DNA from: Actinomycetota bacterium
GTDB lineage: Bacteria; Actinomycetota; Thermoleophilia; Gaiellales; Gaiellaceae
DNA: 11,533 bases
Direction: 5' to 3'
Assembly (NCBI GenBank): GCA_005885565.1
Contig: VAXK01000275.1
Span: 1-11,533 of the forward strand
The notes beneath the pieces are model-generated. The model was not told the origin of the DNA. It made no database searches and saw nothing but the letters and a program-made list of their open reading frames with translations. Position 1 is the stretch's first letter. Each line of letters starts with the position of its first letter. The position numbers were made by a program, and so were the translations under genes. This document shows, in pieces, positions 1 to 6,075 of the stretch.

Positions 1-641
1 ACGACGTCGTTCGCGAGCACGCCGTCGTGGATCGCGCGGCGGATCGGATCCGGGAGCACGTACCAGTAGTCCGGCTGCGCCCATGGGATGTGCATGAAGT
101 GCGCGAGCGTGGCGTCCGGCGCCTCGTCGCGGACCATTCGCGGCGCGAGGTAGAGGTGGTAGTCGTGGAAGAAGACGGTCGCGTCGGGCTCGCGCTCGAG
201 CTCGGCGAGCACCGCGTCCGCGAAGCCGCGGTTGACCGCCACGTAGCCGCCGTCCCATGCGTGGTGGAGGCCCTTGTTCACGTTCGGCGCCTGCGCGAGC
301 GCCCACAGGTAGTGCTGGAGGAACCAGAGCGTCGGGTTCGAGACGACGTTGTAGTGCCAGTCGTAGGCCTGCTCGTCGTGCCGCACGAGCCGCAGGCGGT
401 ACGGCGAGCCGTCCCAGCCTGTCTCGTCGAACGCCTCGCCGCCCGCCTCGTCCGCGACAGCGCGATCCTCGTCCGAGATCGCGCTCGCGATCCAGGTGAC
501 GTCGTGGTGGGAGACGAGGCTGCGCAGCGCCGTGACGAGCCCGCCGCCTCCGCGCCGGGTGACGCGCGCGCCCGAGTCGTCGCGCCCGAAGGTCGTCGGG
601 CCGCGATTCGAGACGACGATGAGCTTCCGCCGGTCGGCCAT
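1..641 (-). CDS. otsA: Trehalose-6-phosphate synthase (GT20), 3' part outside window
   Basis: The first 213 codons of a family GT20 glycosyltransferase are present; the 3' end lies beyond base 1. The family joins glucose from a nucleotide sugar (UDP- or ADP-/GDP-glucose) to glucose-6-phosphate, giving trehalose-6-phosphate in the cytoplasm. Visible in sequence: the N-terminal beta strand LIVVSNRGP (residues 7-15), a glycine-rich loop RRGGGGL (29-35) typical of the donor/acceptor site, WHYNVVSNPTLWF (95-107), HDYHLYLAPRMVR (159-171) and HFMHIPW (181-187). These match the N-terminal Rossmann domain of OtsA. The ATG at 641-639 is chosen because it sits just before the conserved first strand; no Shine-Dalgarno sequence precedes it. 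It follows treT by 135 bases on the same strand and is probably co-transcribed. The related glucosylglycerol-phosphate synthase cannot be excluded without the C-terminal half. No phosphatase (OtsB) partner is visible. Confidence 0.9.
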   Translation of the reverse strand, partial: MADRRKLIVVSNRGPTTFGRDDSGARVTRRGGGGLVTALRSLVSHHDVTWIASAISDEDRAVADEAGGEAFDETGWDGSPYRLRLVRHDEQAYDWHYNVVSNPTLWFLQHYLWALAQAPNVNKGLHHAWDGGYVAVNRGFADAVLAELEREPDATVFFHDYHLYLAPRMVRDEAPDATLAHFMHIPWAQPDYWYVLPDPIRRAIHDGVLANDV

Positions 642-669
642 CGCGCCGCAAGGGTAACCGCCGGGCGTC

Positions 670-797
670 GGCCGAAACCTACGCCGTAGCCGCCACGGTC
701 CGCGGCGCCGCTTGCGGTGCCGCTTCAAGACGTGCGGGCTTGACCGTGCGTCCGTCTGAACCGACCGGTCGAACCGTTAGGCGGTAGCAGCTACGGT
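670..797 (-). repeat. Imperfect duplication of the treT 3' end (670-699 and 767-797)
   Basis: Bases 767-797 cover the last codons and stop of treT. Bases 670-699, in the treT-otsA gap, repeat them at about 23 of 31 aligned positions with one gap. Read on the minus strand in matching register, both copies encode T-V-A-A-T-A followed by a stop (TAA in treT, TAG in the copy). Within those seven codons every difference is at the third position. The downstream copy is in a different frame from treT and has no start of its own. It may be a relic of a longer or duplicated treT end. Confidence 0.5.
762..771. repeat. Perfect 10-base palindrome CGACCGGTCG after treT
   Basis: This spacer-less palindrome begins 5 bases after the treT stop on the minus strand. 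It lacks a loop and a T tract, so it is not a standard intrinsic terminator. The rest of the 642-776 gap is GC-rich, with a second short palindrome, GCGGCGCCGC, and no recognisable promoter for otsA. A protein-binding site is possible but unsupported. Confidence 0.3.
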
Positions 798-2057
798 TGC
801 CACGTCCGCTCCGGCGGTGTCGTTGCCGCTCAGCCGGTTGAAGAGGACGAGCCAGTCGCGGAGCAGGCGGGGCGTGAGGAAGTTCCGCCGCACGACCTCC
901 TTGCCCCGGAGCGCCATCCGTCGGGCGGTGAGCGGGTCGGCGAGGATCTCGAGGCAGGCCTGCGCGCAGTCGGACGGCGAGTCGACGAGCCAACCCGTCT
1001 CGTGGTCGACGATCTGGTCGACGATGCCGCCGACGCGGCCCGCCACCGTCGGGCGCGCCTTCCAGAGCGCCTCGCTCACCGTCAGCCCGAAGCCCTCGCG
1101 GATCGACTTCTGGAGCACGGCGGCCGAGTGCACCTGGAACGCGTTCACCTCCACCGAGCCGACGTTGTTGAGGTTCGAGAGGATGTAGATGTCCGGATCG
1201 CCCTCGGCGTAGGTGACCGTGCTCTGGTAGAAGTCCCAGCCCTCGGGGTCGTCGTGCGCCATCGAGCCGACGAGGGCGAGCTGCACCTCAGGAGCGCCCC
1301 GCTTCACCTCGCGGTACGCGTCGATGACGCCGAGCGGGTCCTTCCAGGGGTCGAACCGCGAGACCTGCGTGAGCAGCGGCCGGTCGACGTCGATGCCGAA
1401 CTGGTCGACGATGTACGCCGCGTCCTCGGCCGAGAGAGCCATGTTCTTCGGGGCCAGCGGGTCGATCGCCGGCGGCCAGATGAAGGCCTGCGGGAGGCCG
1501 CCGGCGTCCGGGACGTACTGGCGGCGGTGGAAGATCGCCGCGTCGTAGGTGCGAAGCGACGGGACGATGTAGTCGAGGACGTCCGGGTTCGGCGTCGAGA
1601 GGTCGATGTGGCAGCGCCAGACCCAGCGCGCGCGGGAGCCCGGGCAGCAGCCGATCATCCCGATCGGCTGCGGGTCGTGGACGATCACGAAGTCGGCGTC
1701 GTCCTCGAACTCGGCCGCGTTCAGCTCCTGGTAGCGGAGGAAGATCTCCTTGTCCGCGGCGGTCAGGCCGTCCGGCGCGCCCTGGAGCCCGTTGTGGATC
1801 GTCTTCGTGACGTTGAAGAACTCCTCCTGGCCGCGGATGATCCGCCACTCGACGTCCAGGCCCGCGTCCTGCATGAGCGGGATGAGCGTGTAGTTGATCT
1901 CCGCGACGCCGCCGCCGAACGCGGTCGCCGAGAGGTGGACGACGCGCTTCCCCTCGAGCGGCTCCGCGAGCCGGCGGATCTCGTCCATGAGCCCGCGCGT
2001 CGCGATCGTCGCGTAGTCGCGCAGCGCTTTGTGACCGACGTTGACGAGCTGGAGCAC
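777..2057 (-). CDS. treT: Trehalose glycosyltransferring synthase (TreT-type, GT4)
   Basis: The 426-residue protein matches TreT, which makes trehalose directly from NDP-glucose and glucose without a phosphorylated intermediate. It has the GT-B fold: an N-terminal domain with HLSATAFGGGVAEI (41-54), the acceptor-side strand DFVIVHDPQPIGMI (122-135) and WRCHIDLS (147-154), then a nucleotide-sugar domain with QVSRFDPWKDP (231-241) and the GT4 E-x7-E motif EGFGLTVSE (321-329). Length is normal for the family. The GTG at 2057-2055 is the only usable start: an in-frame TAG lies 13 codons upstream, in bases overlapping the end of the preceding gene. No Shine-Dalgarno sequence is seen. It lies 32 bases after the RsbW-like gene, so the two are very likely one transcript, and otsA follows. 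The last codons (TVAATA, stop) are echoed downstream at 670-699. Trehalose phosphorylase is a related alternative, but the N-terminal half looks like TreT. Confidence 0.88.
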   Translation of the reverse strand: MLQLVNVGHKALRDYATIATRGLMDEIRRLAEPLEGKRVVHLSATAFGGGVAEINYTLIPLMQDAGLDVEWRIIRGQEEFFNVTKTIHNGLQGAPDGLTAADKEIFLRYQELNAAEFEDDADFVIVHDPQPIGMIGCCPGSRARWVWRCHIDLSTPNPDVLDYIVPSLRTYDAAIFHRRQYVPDAGGLPQAFIWPPAIDPLAPKNMALSAEDAAYIVDQFGIDVDRPLLTQVSRFDPWKDPLGVIDAYREVKRGAPEVQLALVGSMAHDDPEGWDFYQSTVTYAEGDPDIYILSNLNNVGSVEVNAFQVHSAAVLQKSIREGFGLTVSEALWKARPTVAGRVGGIVDQIVDHETGWLVDSPSDCAQACLEILADPLTARRMALRGKEVVRRNFLTPRLLRDWLVLFNRLSGNDTAGADVATVAATA

Positions 2058-2089
2058 GATTCGTTGAGACGGTGGACCCGTCGTCGAGG

Positions 2090-2548
2090 TTAGCTACTCG
2101 CCTCGGGGAGGAGCTTCACAAAACGCAGACGAGAGCCGCGGCCGCCGTTGCGCGGCCCCAGCTCGAACTCGTCCGCGATCGCCCGGATGATGGCGATCCC
2201 GAGCCCGCCCTCGACGAGGTCGTCACCCGCCTCGTGCGCGCGCGTCTCGCCGAACCCCGGCCCGTCGTCGACGACTTCGATCGCGAGCCGGTCGTCGTGC
2301 AGCTCGTAGAGGATCTCGACGGCGCCCTCGCGGTCGGGGTAGGCGTGCCGCACCGAGTTGGAGCAGGCCTCGGTGAGGGCGAGCTTCAGGTCGGCGAGCG
2401 TCTCCTCGCCCAGCGGACGCATGCGCGAGAGGCCGGTCAGCGCCAGCCGTCCCAGCGTGATGTACTCGGCCTTCGCCGGGATCGTCAGCCGGATCGCGCG
2501 CGTGTCCGTCTCACCCTCTCTTGGGCCGACGGCGGTCTCGGTGTTCAC
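2090..2548 (-). CDS. RsbW/SpoIIAB-like ATP-binding protein (anti-sigma factor / serine kinase fold)
   Basis: A small cytoplasmic protein of 152 residues made almost entirely of one GHKL ATPase domain (HATPase_c_2 type). Visible motifs are the N-box EACSNSVRHAY (60-70, Asn64 as Mg/ATP ligand), the G1 box DDGPGFG (94-100) and the G2 box GGLGIAII (114-121). The ATP-lid region between G1 and G2 is short, as in RsbW and SpoIIAB and unlike sensor kinases. Family members bind a sigma factor or phosphorylate a STAS-domain antagonist in partner-switching stress responses. No sigma factor or STAS protein is encoded here, so the partner is unknown. The GTG at 2548-2546 is the likely start; seven bases upstream lies a perfect inverted repeat. 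TreT follows after 32 bases, which suggests that this protein and trehalose synthesis are expressed together. Whether it is a true anti-sigma kinase or an orphan regulator of this fold cannot be told. Confidence 0.82.
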   Translation of the reverse strand: MNTETAVGPREGETDTRAIRLTIPAKAEYITLGRLALTGLSRMRPLGEETLADLKLALTEACSNSVRHAYPDREGAVEILYELHDDRLAIEVVDDGPGFGETRAHEAGDDLVEGGLGIAIIRAIADEFELGPRNGGRGSRLRFVKLLPEASS

Positions 2549-2555
2549 CGAATCG

Positions 2556-2578
2556 TTTCTACGAGGTTTGCGTAGAAA
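2556..2578. promoter_or_regulatory. Inverted repeat TTTCTACG-N7-CGTAGAAA, candidate operator
   Basis: Two perfect 8-base arms separated by 7 bases (AGGTTTG) lie in the 78-base gap between the HtrA stop and the RsbW-like start, ending 7 bases before the GTG. The arms are AT-richer than their surroundings. On the minus strand a TTGACC -35-like hexamer (2594-2589) lies just upstream, and no good -10 was found at normal spacing. There is no T tract after the stem, so a terminator is unlikely. Dimeric repressor operator is the preferred reading; an RNA hairpin blocking translation initiation is the alternative. Confidence 0.5.
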
Positions 2579-2626
2579 ATCCTGCCGAGGTCAACGAGAT
2601 CGCCCGTGCCCTGTTGGTCGCGGACC

Positions 2627-3835
2627 TTATTGCCGGGCGTGACGCAGTCCTAAACGCAGCGTGACGCGATGCCGGTGCTTCCCGCGCGCGATCGTCAAGG
2701 TCGCCCGCTGGCCGACGGTCAGGCGCTCCGAGACGATGCGGAGGACGTCGTCGGCGGTCCGCACCGGCTGGCCGTCGATCGCGACGATCACGTCGCCGTC
2801 GACCGGCACGGCCGGGTCGCCCGCGAAGAACTGCCGGCTCGTCGCGGCGCGAAGGCCGACGCGGCTGGCGGGGCTCCCCGCCTTGACGTCGACGATCACG
2901 GCTCCGCGGCGGACGCCGAAGCCGAAGTGCTGCGCCGCCGAGGGCGTCAGGTCCTGCGTGTTCACGCCGACGTACGGGTAGACGACCTGGCCCGTCGCGA
3001 TCAGCTGCTCCATCGAGCGGCGCGCGGCGTCGATCGGGACCGCGAACCCGACCCCTTCGGCGTTCCCGGAGTCGCTCCTGATCTGCGCGTTGATGCCGAT
3101 CACGAGGCCGCGGGCATCGAAGAGCGGGCCCCCGGAGTTGCCGTGGTTGATCGGCGCGTCAGTCTGGATCGCGTCCGGGACGGAGAAGGTCGACGTCAGC
3201 GAGTCGATCGAGCGGTGGATCGCGGAGACGACGCCGGTCGCGAGCGAGTCGGCGTTCCCGAACGGCGCGCCGATCGCGGCCACGGGCTCCCCGACGGCGA
3301 CCGCCGAGGAGTCGCCGAGGGGGACGGGCGCGACCAGGTGCTCCTTCGGGTCGACCTTCAGGAGGCCGACGTCGTCGTAGACGTCCCACCCGACGACCTG
3401 CGCGGTCACGCGGTCGCGATCGGCGAACTCGACGTAGACGTGCCCGGCCGGCCGCACCGACTTGGTGTCGCCCGCGGTCGTGATCACGTGCGAGCTCGTC
3501 AGGATGTAGCCCTTCGGCGAGACGACGAACCCGGACCCCTGCGAGGCCGAGGTCGCCAGGCGCTCGTTGCCGAAGAACGCGTAGATCGTCACCACTCCCG
3601 ACGCTCGCTCGCGATAGAGACGAGCCGGGTCGAAGCCGTTGCCGGGCAGCGGCTTGCCTGCGCTCCGCAGGATCGCCTGCTCGGAGACCGCCCGCGGCTG
3701 CGACGCCGGCGGGACGACCACCGTCTGCGTCGTCGAGCTCCCGATCCAGCCGGCACCTCGCGCGATCGCGAGCGCCGTGACCGCGCCGAGACCGGCGCAG
3801 AGCAGGGAGAGCGTGGCGAGGCGGGCTGGGCGCAT
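2627..3835 (-). CDS. Membrane-anchored HtrA/DegP-like serine protease with one PDZ domain
   Basis: The 402-residue protein has an N-terminal membrane anchor (about 6-31), a linker, a trypsin-like S1C domain (about 75-280) and one C-terminal PDZ domain (about 287-395). The catalytic triad is complete: His116 in TSSHV, Asp155 in YDDVGLLKVD, and Ser234 in HGNSGGP. The family degrades or refolds misfolded extracytoplasmic proteins. The PDZ carries a loop before VDGDVIVAIDG (346-356), which is usual in actinobacterial HtrA proteins. The ATG at 3835-3833 puts the anchor at the N-terminus; no Shine-Dalgarno sequence is seen. It starts 25 bases after the histidine kinase, so it is almost certainly co-transcribed with the two-component system, as pepD is with mprAB in Mycobacterium tuberculosis. 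That arrangement suggests a cell-envelope quality-control protease whose production follows the sensor kinase. Confidence 0.93.
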   Translation of the reverse strand: MRPARLATLSLLCAGLGAVTALAIARGAGWIGSSTTQTVVVPPASQPRAVSEQAILRSAGKPLPGNGFDPARLYRERASGVVTIYAFFGNERLATSASQGSGFVVSPKGYILTSSHVITTAGDTKSVRPAGHVYVEFADRDRVTAQVVGWDVYDDVGLLKVDPKEHLVAPVPLGDSSAVAVGEPVAAIGAPFGNADSLATGVVSAIHRSIDSLTSTFSVPDAIQTDAPINHGNSGGPLFDARGLVIGINAQIRSDSGNAEGVGFAVPIDAARRSMEQLIATGQVVYPYVGVNTQDLTPSAAQHFGFGVRRGAVIVDVKAGSPASRVGLRAATSRQFFAGDPAVPVDGDVIVAIDGQPVRTADDVLRIVSERLTVGQRATLTIARGKHRHRVTLRLGLRHARQ

Positions 3836-3860
3836 CGGGAGGCGAACTGTAGCTGCGGCT

Positions 3861-5282
3861 CTACAGCGTCCCTACCACGGCGTTTTCACGTGAAAACGCC
3901 TCGGCGGGGGGCAGCAGGAGGCGGAAGACCGTCCGGCCCGGCTCGGACTCGACCTCGAGCCGCCCGCTCATCCGCTCCGCCAGCTCCCGCGCGATCGCGA
4001 GACCGAGGCCGCTGCCGGAGGCGAGCGAGCCGTCGCCGCGGTAGAAACGGTCGAAGACCTGCCCGAGCTCCGATGCGGGGATCCCCGGCCCGTCGTCTTC
4101 GACCTCGAGCGCCGGCCAGGCGCCGTCTCCAGCGCGGACGACGACCCGCGTCCCCGGCGGCGTATGCCGCAGCGCGTTCTCGACGAGGGCGCGGCCGATG
4201 CGAAGCGCGCGCTCGTCGTCGCCGAGCGCGCGGGCGGCGCCGTCCAGCTCGAGGTCGAGCGACCGCTCGCCCGTGCGCGCCAGCGCCTGGAACTCCTCGA
4301 CGAGGCCGCGCGCCACGTCCGCGAGCTCGAACGGCTCCCGCTCGACGCGGAGGCGGCCCGCGTCGAGCCGCGACAGGTCGAGGAGGTCGCCGGCCAGCCG
4401 TGCCAGCCGCTCGACCTGCTCCCGCATCGTCGCGAGGAACTCGGCGCGCGTCTCGTCGTCGAGCTCCTCGTCGGTTAAGAGCTCGAGGAAGCCCCCGAGC
4501 GAGAAGAGCGGTGTCCGCAGCTCGTGCGACGCGTTGGCGATGAACTCGGCCCGGGCGCGGTCGAGGTGCGCGAGACGGAGCCGCATCCGGTCGAAGGCGC
4601 GTGCGAGCTGGCCGAGCTCGTCCGGGGTGGGGTCGTCGACCGGCTCGTCGAAGCGGCCGCCGGCGATGCGGTCGGCGGCCCGCTCGAGCCCGCGGATGCG
4701 ACGCGCGAAGATCGACGCGCCGCCGAATCCGAGGAGGAGCGAGGCGAGGAGCGCCGCGACGCCGGCGATGAGCAGCCGGTGCTGCACGAGGTGCACGTTC
4801 CCGAGCGAGTCGTGGAGCGACGCGGAAAAGAGGAGCACCTCGCCGTCCTCGACCGGGAGCGCGACCTCGGCGAAGCGCTCGTCGCCACGCGAGAGCGTCC
4901 CGTGCTGCATCTGGAGCGTGGTCGCGGCCCGGAGCGCCACCGGATCGTCCTCGACGTCGGCCGACGAGGCGCCCTGGCGCGAGTCGGCCATCGCCTGCAA
5001 GGTCGGGCTCGGGGCCGAGGCGAGGGTCGAGAAGAGCACGACGCGCGCGTTCGCGGCCGCCGAGGCGTTGCCGACGAAGTCGGGGTCGTGGATCCCGAGC
5101 TGGTCGTTGACGAGCTGCTGGCGGAGATCCGGCGCGACGTGCTCGAGCTGCGAGAGCTTCGCGTTGACGAGGTTCCGCTCGAGCGACGGCACGACGAAGA
5201 GGTAGACGACGCCGAGCGACCCGGCGACGAGCACGGCGAGCGCGAGGGAAAGCTGCGCTCCGACACTGCGCAGCGGGTTCAC
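3861..5282 (-). CDS. Sensor histidine kinase, envelope-stress type (MprB-like)
   Basis: The 473-residue membrane kinase has a first transmembrane helix at about 11-34, an extracytoplasmic sensor region of about 135 residues (35-168), a second helix (169-192), and a HAMP linker (about 193-245). The HisKA domain follows, with phospho-acceptor His253 in SHELRTP, then an ATPase domain with N-box ENALRH (368-373), G1 DDGPGIP (396-402), F-box FDRFYRGD (410-417) and G2 GSGLGLAIA (423-431). All catalytic motifs are intact. The GTG at 5282-5280 gives a normal N-terminus ahead of the first helix. It lies 40 bases after its response regulator and 25 before the HtrA-like protease. The stimulus is unknown: the sensor region has no recognised fold by eye. 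By analogy with MprB it may sense envelope damage or misfolded secreted protein, but that is inference from gene order. Confidence 0.93.
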   Translation of the reverse strand: MNPLRSVGAQLSLALAVLVAGSLGVVYLFVVPSLERNLVNAKLSQLEHVAPDLRQQLVNDQLGIHDPDFVGNASAAANARVVLFSTLASAPSPTLQAMADSRQGASSADVEDDPVALRAATTLQMQHGTLSRGDERFAEVALPVEDGEVLLFSASLHDSLGNVHLVQHRLLIAGVAALLASLLLGFGGASIFARRIRGLERAADRIAGGRFDEPVDDPTPDELGQLARAFDRMRLRLAHLDRARAEFIANASHELRTPLFSLGGFLELLTDEELDDETRAEFLATMREQVERLARLAGDLLDLSRLDAGRLRVEREPFELADVARGLVEEFQALARTGERSLDLELDGAARALGDDERALRIGRALVENALRHTPPGTRVVVRAGDGAWPALEVEDDGPGIPASELGQVFDRFYRGDGSLASGSGLGLAIARELAERMSGRLEVESEPGRTVFRLLLPPAEAFSRENAVVGTL

Positions 5283-5322
5283 GTGAGATGAACGGCCCGC
5301 ATGACGAACTTCGCCACTTCCT

Positions 5323-6021
5323 CTACCGATCCCTGAAGCGATAGCCCACGCCGCGCACCGTCAGGATGAACTCCGGCTCCTTCGGGTCTGGCTCGAGCTT
5401 CTCCCGCAGGTGGCGCACGTGGACGTCGATCGTGCGCGGCTCGCGGTAGTCGGAGCCGCCCCACAGCGACTCGAGCAGCATCTGCCGCGTGTAGACGCGA
5501 CCGGGATGCGCCGCCATCGTGCGCAGGAGCTCGAACTCCACGTACGTGAGCTGCACGGGCTCGTCCCCGACGCGCACCGTCCGCTTGCCCACGTCGATCA
5601 CGAGCCCGTCCGCCGAGATCATGTCCTCGTCCGGGGACGGCGTGCGCGGCGCGGCGGCGCGGCGGAGGAGCGCGCGCACCCGGCTGCGGAACTCGCGGAT
5701 CGAGAAGGGCTTCGTGATGTAGTCGTCGGCGCCGAGCTCGAGGCCGAGCACCTTGTCGAGCTCGTCGTCGCGCGCGGTGAGCATGATGATCGGCACCGAA
5801 CTCTGGCTGCGCAGGCGGCGGCAGACCTCGAGGCCGTCCAGCTTCGGCAGCATCACGTCGAGGACGACGAGGTCGAACGGCTCGGCCGCGAAGCGCTGGA
5901 GCGCCTCCTCGCCGTCGCGCGCGGGGACGACGCGGAATCCCTCGCGTTCGAGCGGATACGTGAGGAGCTTCTGGATGGAGTCCTCGTCGTCTACGAGGAG
6001 GATCGTTGAGGCGTCGGGCAT
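5323..6021 (-). CDS. OmpR/PhoB-family response regulator
   Basis: The 232-residue protein has an N-terminal receiver domain (about 5-120). The acidic pocket is Asp11/Asp12 in LLVDDED, the phospho-acceptor is Asp55 in LVVLDVMLP, and the switch residues are Thr82 and Lys104 (TKPF). A C-terminal winged-helix DNA-binding domain (about 130-230) carries the recognition-helix region RTIDVHVRHLREKLE (196-210) and the wing TVRGVGYRF (221-229). Length and motifs are typical of MprA/MtrA/PhoP-type regulators. It is the first gene of the minus-strand operon and is followed after 40 bases by its cognate kinase. The ATG at 6021-6019 precedes a standard first strand. A TATAGT -10 hexamer on the minus strand (6068-6063) predicts a leader of about 35 bases. 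Autoregulation is common in this family, but no repeat resembling a regulator box was recognised in the intergenic region. Confidence 0.95.
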   Translation of the reverse strand: MPDASTILLVDDEDSIQKLLTYPLEREGFRVVPARDGEEALQRFAAEPFDLVVLDVMLPKLDGLEVCRRLRSQSSVPIIMLTARDDELDKVLGLELGADDYITKPFSIREFRSRVRALLRRAAAPRTPSPDEDMISADGLVIDVGKRTVRVGDEPVQLTYVEFELLRTMAAHPGRVYTRQMLLESLWGGSDYREPRTIDVHVRHLREKLEPDPKEPEFILTVRGVGYRFRDR

Positions 6022-6061
6022 CGCGGAGCTGCCTGCCGGGCGCGGGTTCGGACTTGCGGCC

Positions 6062-6069
6062 TACTATAG
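6062..6069. promoter_or_regulatory. Symmetric -10 region shared by the divergent regulator and M28 genes
   Basis: The 54-base gap between the two divergent start codons holds TACTATAG, an AT-rich island in GC-rich DNA. On the minus strand it reads TATAGT (5 of 6 to the -10 consensus), placed for a leader of about 35 bases on the regulator. On the plus strand TACTAT (4 of 6) predicts transcription starting at or a base or two before the M28 ATG at 6076, which would be leaderless. Neither direction has a good -35. The core CTATAG is self-complementary. Confidence 0.5.
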
Positions 6070-6075
6070 CCAGGG

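Noticed and set aside
762..771. Terminator between treT and otsA
   Set aside because: The palindrome has no loop and no T tract, and otsA continues on the same strand.
2556..2578. Intrinsic terminator after the HtrA gene
   Set aside because: The stem is only 8 pairs with few GC pairs and no T tract follows in either direction; an operator fits better.
2669..4543. Long plus-strand open frame of 624 codons opposite the HtrA protease and histidine kinase
   Set aside because: It is antisense to two clearly conserved genes, its protein is Arg/Ala/Asp-rich without any recognisable domain, and such shadows are expected at this GC content.
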